NCBI RefSeq assembly: GCF_012516315.1
Contig: NZ_CP051185.1
Coordinates: 3,089,403-3,153,402 of the forward strand
Length of the DNA stretch: 64,000 nt
Reading direction: 5' to 3'
Origin: Limnospira fusiformis SAG 85.79
Lineage (GTDB): Bacteria; Cyanobacteriota; Cyanobacteriia; Cyanobacteriales; Microcoleaceae
The notes below the pieces were generated by a model that made no database searches, had not been told where the DNA came from, and saw only the letters and a list, made by a program, of their open reading frames with translations. Numbering within the stretch: position 1 is the stretch's first letter; each line of letters opens with the position of its first letter. Positions 58,900 through 64,000 of the stretch are shown here, piece by piece. A program made the translations under genes and the position numbers.

Positions 58900-59031
58900 A
58901 TAAACTGATCACACTAAAAAAACAGGTCAGACTTGGTTTACTAAGATACGCAACCTACATTTTACCATAAAAACATCGAAAAATCAACCCTCTCCCGGAG
59001 AATTTATCCATCATCTCCAAGGGTCAGGGAG

Positions 59032-59595
59032 CTAGTTTTTTGGCAAATCATTATATTGAGTTTGAGCCACATCCAACAATGTTAAGATCTGCTGCCATAG
59101 AGGGTCATGGGGATTAACACTAGTACTGCACTCAGTTTTGAGCTGATTTCGCAATTGGTTAAACCGACCATTAACATCGATCTTGTCGGAACCTTCCCCA
59201 GTTTCATCTGTAGGAGAAGTGGCAATAGGTTCGCTATTTTCCAAGGCTTCCTGAATATCTTGGGATGTTTCCGCCAACATCAAAGCACGATGGGCAATAT
59301 TTTCAGGAAGTGATGGGCGATCTGATAAAGCAATGCGAGACAATTCCAACAGAAACTCTCGCACCTGGCCCACCCACTCAAGATCTGCTTCTTGCCATTG
59401 CCAATTAGTAGACTGGTAGAGACCCGCTTGATTTTTGATAGCGATCGCCTGTTGCGCCAGAGGTAGTGCAGAAGTCGAAACAGTACCAGGTAATTTAGGG
59501 ATATCAGCTAAAGCGGCGCGAGCAACTTCAATCAACAGGTCATTCACCTGTTCTATCCATTGTCGGTCAGAATACGGTCCGTTTAACTCAGTCAT
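59032..59595 (-). CDS. Uncharacterised acidic protein, 187 aa
   Basis: Two related blocks: WIEQVNDLLIEVARAALADIPKLP (residues 13-36) and WVGQVREFLLELSRIALSDRPSLP (residues 74-97), each followed by a run of alanine-rich helix, so the N-terminal 120 residues look like an internal duplication of an amphipathic helical unit. An acidic linker and a third helical part follow. No family recognised. Downstream of the cyclase gene by 220 bases in the same direction. Confidence 0.6.
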   Translation of the reverse strand: MTELNGPYSDRQWIEQVNDLLIEVARAALADIPKLPGTVSTSALPLAQQAIAIKNQAGLYQSTNWQWQEADLEWVGQVREFLLELSRIALSDRPSLPENIAHRALMLAETSQDIQEALENSEPIATSPTDETGEGSDKIDVNGRFNQLRNQLKTECSTSVNPHDPLWQQILTLLDVAQTQYNDLPKN

Positions 59596-59815
59596 TATCT
59601 AATCTAAACTTGGTTCAGGCTGAAATCTAAGATCCGGGGTTGACGACCAATTTCCTCACTACCCATCAATAGCCAACCCGCCATCTCCGAGATGGGGAGG
59701 CGCAAACCTCTCCGTTGACACACCCCCAAGCCTTGATGAGGCTTAGGGATTTTCTGATTAGTTGTGAGACCCAAAGCCCCAACAGAGAAACGGTGAGGGA
59801 AAACAGCCCCCTGCA

Positions 59816-62800
59816 CTATTTTTCTGTGAGCTTCCAAACACCATCCCAGGTTTCACTGGGGGGCTTGGTGGTCTCATATAGTATACACCGATCGACATGA
59901 AGTTTTGCTGCTTTATTTTGAGCATCGATCGCCAAAACCGCCAAAAATTCGTGTTTAGCATTTCTAAAGGATTCCTTAGCCTTCGATGCAAATTTTTTGC
60001 GACACAGATCGATCAGTTTACGCACAGCACTAACAGCCAGGTGCGCCCCTTCATCAGCTAACATCTGCTTAGTTTCATCATTAGCAGTAAACTGCTGAAG
60101 TTTAGCGACCAGCATTTTTTTAGTTTCGCGGGGAGTTAAACCACTAAGAATTTCCTCCATCCGGTCAGCCATTTCTTCCGGTGGCGTAGCTGGTAACTGG
60201 GCCAGAGATAATCGTCGGACAGTATTTGAGCCAAGAATCTCCTCCAACTGGAGAAGGGACATCTCTTCCAACATTTGTGTTATAAGTTCACGTTCATTGT
60301 AGGAGAGTTGTTTAAGTTGGGACTGAGAAAAATCTTCCAGTTGTGCCAAAAGTGGAACGATATCGGTATCAGTGAGTTTTTCCATGGCGGGTTTCAGGTA
60401 AAATTCCCGACCCCGATGGTAGTGGTCGATAATTTGTTGTTGTTCATCAGGAATGGGCCTAGCCTGTTTTCCTTCCCGAATACCAACCAACTCATAAATC
60501 CTAACGGGCTGACTTTTACCCTTAACCGTAATCAAATCAAGTTCGCGAACAATCAGGCGATCGGCATTAGGGAGATAAGTATTTTCACTAATTACAATAT
60601 CAGTTCCATATTGCTTGGTGGTACCCTCCAAGCGAGAAGCCAAGTTAACGCCATCTCCAATAGATGTCAACTCCATCCGCTTGCTAGAGCCAATATTACC
60701 ACTGATTACCTCATCAGAATGCAAACCCATACCAATTTTAATAGGCATCAGTCCTTTAGACACACGCAGATCATTAAACTCTATCAAACGGTAACGCATT
60801 TCCACCGCCGCCTGCACTGCCATCCACTGATGATTTGGTAGAGGCGCAGGAGAACCAAATACAGCCATCAAAGCATCCCCAATATACTTATCTAGGGTTC
60901 CCTGATGATTCAAGACTGTATCGACCATCTCCTCAAAATATTCGTTAAGCATACTAACTACTTCCTCAGCCTGCAACTTTTCGGTGAGGGTGGTGTAGTC
61001 ACGGATATCACTAAATAAAACCGTAACATCCTTACGGGTTCCCCCTAGTTTAATCTCACCACTAGCTAACAGAGATTCCGCCACAGCAGGGGTCATGTAC
61101 CGATAGATCAAGTTCTTAACTTCTTTTTCCCCGCTAATATCCTCCATGACCACCAAAGCCCCGCTGACTTTTTTAGGATCATTAATGTCAGACATGGAAT
61201 TGATGGACAGGTTAATACTTTGGGGAATTTCCGAAGCCCCTGATAACAGGGTTTGATCGGGATAATATTGTTGGCGGTCTTTAGCATCTTTAGGTTTCAA
61301 AGCCAAATCGAACCACCGGGCGAAATCACCATCTTTCAGGTGGATTAACTCTCGTACCGATACGCCTTGAGTTACCTGGGATTCAGTGAGTCCCAGTAAT
61401 TCCATAGCACATTCATTGGTAGCAATGATCCGACCCTCCTTGTCGGAAGAAATCACTCCATTAGTCAGACTGCGGAGAATGTCTTTCTGTCTTTGCTCTT
61501 GTTCTTTGACCTTTTGGAAGAGTTTGGCATTCTGAAGAGCAATCCCAGCTTGGATATTAAAAGCCCGCATAAATTCGAGATCATTTTTATTAAAGCTGGC
61601 TTTCCATTGCTCAGGAGGCTCTGGCCAACTAGCCGGGTCGTAAGGGGCGTACTCCCCCTGTTTTTTCTTGTTAATCAGTTGGGTAACACCGATTAGTTGC
61701 TTGTCAGCATTATAAACGGGCATACACAAGAGGCTACAGGTACGATACCCGGTTTTTTGGTCGGTTTTCTTCGATTGTTCAGAGCGATGGTCTGTGTATA
61801 CATCGAAGGGGATCAGTAAAGGCTCACCACTTTCGGCAACAGTTCCCGCAAATCCTGCATTTCGGGGAATCCTGATTTCGGTCAGATTGCCATTAATGGG
61901 AATTTTGGTCCACAGTTCGTCTCGGTCTTCATCTAGTAGCCACAGAGTGCTGCGATCGGCATTCATTAACTCTTTAGCCTGATCCATCACATTGGTGAGG
62001 GTTTCTTGGAGGTCGAGACTGCTTTTGCTGAGGGCATTAACGGCATTCATCAGCGCGGAAGCCGCTCGCTGTCTCTGGGTGGCTGAATAGAAGGATTTAG
62101 ACGATTGCAGGATCAGCCGAATGGACGGGGCGAACTCATGGAACACCTGTTCATCTTCCCCTGTAAAGCCGATAGTATCGACTTTTTCCTGGAGGGGGGA
62201 TGATGGATTAATATCGGGTTTGAGTTTGTTTAATAGTTGTACTACCGCTACTAAATCGTCATTCTCATTCAGGAGAGGCATGGCGATCATAGTGTAGGTA
62301 CGATAGCCATTTTTTTCATCAAATTTTTTGGCGGCCGCCGAGCGCGGATCATCATAGAAATCGTAGGGAATATTAACGATTTTCTTATGGGTGGCTGCTT
62401 CCCCGGCAATGCCAGCACTAGCCGGAATCCTTAATTCTAAGGGTTCTCCGTCTTCTCCTTTAGCAACTATAGACCAGAGTTCGTGCTTTTCTTCGTCCAT
62501 CAGCCAGATCGTGGTGCGATCGGCGTTGAGAAGTTCTCCTGTTTTAAAGGTAATCGAGGATAACATTTCGTTAAGAATTGCCTCGAATCCCTGGGCATCC
62601 AGGAGATTGTCGAGCATCGACAGGGTTTCGTTAACGGTTTTTAGTTTATTTTCAACATCTTTAACAACTTCAACAAAGGTTTCTTTTTTTAGGGGGGCTA
62701 AAAAATTAGAGAAATTCCCACTGGTGCGGGCTAACCCAGAAGATGATGGGTTATTACCATGGGGGGCTTTACCCCCTGCTGAGTTGCCCGCCGGACGACG

Positions 62801-62905
62801 GGAAGATGTGAAAATGTTTCCGTCTCCATCGATGACATCGACATCAACGGTAGCAGATACAGCAGGATTTTGAGGCATCGAATTGTTTGAAGATGCGGAT
62901 TTCAT
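59816..62905 (-). CDS. CyaB-like adenylate cyclase with GAF-GAF-PAS sensory region
   Basis: 1029 residues. An acidic/glycine-rich leader (1-70) precedes GAF-A (about 95-285, LLDAQGFEAILNEMLSS), GAF-B (about 300-470) and a PAS domain (about 480-600, GVISSDKEGRIIATNECAMELLGL). The class III cyclase domain has metal aspartates D633 (LFSDIRDYT) and D677, adenine-specifying K673 (LDKYIGD) and T747 (LTSIGDGVN), and SRLEGT arginine. The plan matches Anabaena CyaB1/CyaB2, whose GAF domains bind cAMP, so product cAMP and positive feedback are likely by analogy. The ~200-residue C-terminus holds a split TPR-like tail with an extra helical insert. Confidence 0.88.
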   Translation of the reverse strand: MKSASSNNSMPQNPAVSATVDVDVIDGDGNIFTSSRRPAGNSAGGKAPHGNNPSSSGLARTSGNFSNFLAPLKKETFVEVVKDVENKLKTVNETLSMLDNLLDAQGFEAILNEMLSSITFKTGELLNADRTTIWLMDEEKHELWSIVAKGEDGEPLELRIPASAGIAGEAATHKKIVNIPYDFYDDPRSAAAKKFDEKNGYRTYTMIAMPLLNENDDLVAVVQLLNKLKPDINPSSPLQEKVDTIGFTGEDEQVFHEFAPSIRLILQSSKSFYSATQRQRAASALMNAVNALSKSSLDLQETLTNVMDQAKELMNADRSTLWLLDEDRDELWTKIPINGNLTEIRIPRNAGFAGTVAESGEPLLIPFDVYTDHRSEQSKKTDQKTGYRTCSLLCMPVYNADKQLIGVTQLINKKKQGEYAPYDPASWPEPPEQWKASFNKNDLEFMRAFNIQAGIALQNAKLFQKVKEQEQRQKDILRSLTNGVISSDKEGRIIATNECAMELLGLTESQVTQGVSVRELIHLKDGDFARWFDLALKPKDAKDRQQYYPDQTLLSGASEIPQSINLSINSMSDINDPKKVSGALVVMEDISGEKEVKNLIYRYMTPAVAESLLASGEIKLGGTRKDVTVLFSDIRDYTTLTEKLQAEEVVSMLNEYFEEMVDTVLNHQGTLDKYIGDALMAVFGSPAPLPNHQWMAVQAAVEMRYRLIEFNDLRVSKGLMPIKIGMGLHSDEVISGNIGSSKRMELTSIGDGVNLASRLEGTTKQYGTDIVISENTYLPNADRLIVRELDLITVKGKSQPVRIYELVGIREGKQARPIPDEQQQIIDHYHRGREFYLKPAMEKLTDTDIVPLLAQLEDFSQSQLKQLSYNERELITQMLEEMSLLQLEEILGSNTVRRLSLAQLPATPPEEMADRMEEILSGLTPRETKKMLVAKLQQFTANDETKQMLADEGAHLAVSAVRKLIDLCRKKFASKAKESFRNAKHEFLAVLAIDAQNKAAKLHVDRCILYETTKPPSETWDGVWKLTEK

Positions 62906-63072
62906 AAACCTTTACCAACAGGTTGGATCTTTGCTCATATTCAGGGGCAATCGGTTTCAGATAGTTGAAATTAGGATGAGACCTTTCCCAAGCATGGACA
63001 TATACAACTGTTTATCAGTTTATGGCCATTGTAGCCGATTGCTCAATTTGCCAAGGATTTTGCTGATAATTA

Positions 63073-64000
63073 TAGCACAAGACAGAGAAGTTAGGACGTA
63101 TAATGGCAAGGATATCTACAGAAGACCCAAAATGCCAGCCCCCTACAGTTACGACCTTAGACAAAAAGTTATTAATGCAATTGAACTAGACGGTATACCC
63201 AAAACCGAAGCCAGTCAAGTTTTCCATGTCAGCAGGAACACCATCAATCTCTGGCTGCAAAGAAAAGAACACACCGGCGACTTCCTCCCTAAACTTAATC
63301 GCCCACCTGGTCATAGCCACCAAATTACCGACTGGCACAAATTCAAGGCTTTTGCCTAAGAGCATGGCCACAAAACCTCCGCTCAAATGGCTCAACTTTG
63401 GGATGACGACATCTATCCTCGCACCATATCCAGAGCCTTGAAGAAAATTGGCTTCACCAGAAAAAAAAACTTACGGCTACCAAGAACGTGATGAGCAACA
63501 GCGAGAGGAGTTTATGGCTCAGATTGAACAGATGGAGCCGGAAGGGTTGGTTTACCTCGATGAAGCTGGCATCAATAGTCAAGACTCGGATTATCCTTAT
63601 GGTTACTGCGAGGAAGGACAACGCTTCCATGCCCTCAAATCCGGGAAGAGGCAGGGCATGAGCATGATTGCGGCATGGTGTCATCAACAACTCTTAGCCC
63701 CCTTTAGCTTTGAGGGTTGTTGTAATCGGACAGTGTTTGAGTTGTGGTTGGAGTTCATCTTAATTCCAACATTGAAGCCAGGTCAGACTCTAGTATTGGA
63801 CAATGCAACGTTTCATAAAGGGGGGCGGATTGCTGAACTGGTGGAGGCAGCTCAATGCCGTTTACTCTATCTTCCGCCTTATTCGCCAGACCTCAACAAG
63901 ATAGAGAAATGTTGGTCGTGGTTGAAAGCCCGCATTCGCCATTGTATTGAGCAGTTTGATTCTCTCCATGATGCCATGGATTCTGTTCTCAAGACTGCGT
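63073..64000 (+). mobile_element. IS630 copy I, degenerate, runs off the window
   Basis: TAGCACAAGACAG at 63073 after TA 63071-63072. Transposase from ATG 63132 shows a TAA at 63357-63359 in FAQEHGHK (reads FA stop), an A9 tract at 63461-63469 (frameshift) and several other changes; the DDE part (LDEAGIN, LDNATFHKG, LNKIEKCW) is still readable to 64000. It lies upstream of the cyclase and has no intact ORF. Confidence 0.85.

Noticed and set aside
59604..59837. 77-codon leftward ORF between the cyclase and the 187-aa gene
   Set aside because: Overlaps the cyclase end, with unconvincing composition and no ribosome site.

Overview
The window looks like the chromosome of a filamentous cyanobacterium, most likely an Arthrospira/Limnospira-type organism. 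The octamer GCGATCGC (HIP1) recurs through the housekeeping genes. The gene set is cyanobacterial: a DICT-domain histidine kinase, a DUF4912 protein, a CyaB-like GAF-GAF-PAS adenylate cyclase, DUF6473, and separate pheS and pheT. The load of group II introns and insertion sequences is very heavy. The species is inference.

Left part (1-31 kb), mostly resident genes: the 3' part of pheT, a YciI-like protein, and an AT-rich two-gene operon (2431-9187). That operon encodes an unrecognised 1024-residue protein and a 1215-residue helicase-like ATPase, and is the best candidate here for an undescribed conflict or defence system. Next come an Eis-like acetyltransferase, an ArnT/PMT-like glycosyltransferase, a zinc-ribbon membrane protein, surE, an IS607-type transposon abutting pheS, an SH3b secreted protein, a DUF6473 protein, a D-Ala-D-Ala carboxypeptidase, an orphan IscB omega-RNA with a stub of iscB, and the lipid genes plsX-fabH-fabD. 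Then a histidine kinase is translationally coupled to a huge acidic tandem-repeat DUF4912 protein.

Middle and right part (31-59 kb), a nested mobile-element graveyard. A reverse transcriptase (RT) gene of a group II intron is interrupted by one ORF-less intron, by a stack of ORF-less introns inserted inside each other, and by an IS630 element. The host intron itself sits inside another RT gene. Nine copies or pieces of one IS630 element (957 bp, TA target), two copies of a second IS630-like element (3-bp target duplication), an IS1634 element, two IS4-family remnants, an IS200/605-type tnpB split by a second IS607 copy, and an IscB element are layered into one another. Only ppa (inorganic pyrophosphatase, its 3' end replaced by the IscB element) and panD are recognisable host genes between 31 and 58.6 kb.

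Right end (58.7-64 kb): a small membrane protein, an unknown 187-residue protein, the 1029-residue adenylate cyclase, and a degenerate IS630 copy running off the window.

Many broken genes differ from intact paralogues by one base in a homopolymer (A6, A9, C6, G5). Either decay in mobile DNA or sequencing error could produce that, so frameshift calls need read-level checking. No tRNA, rRNA or CRISPR array was recognised.
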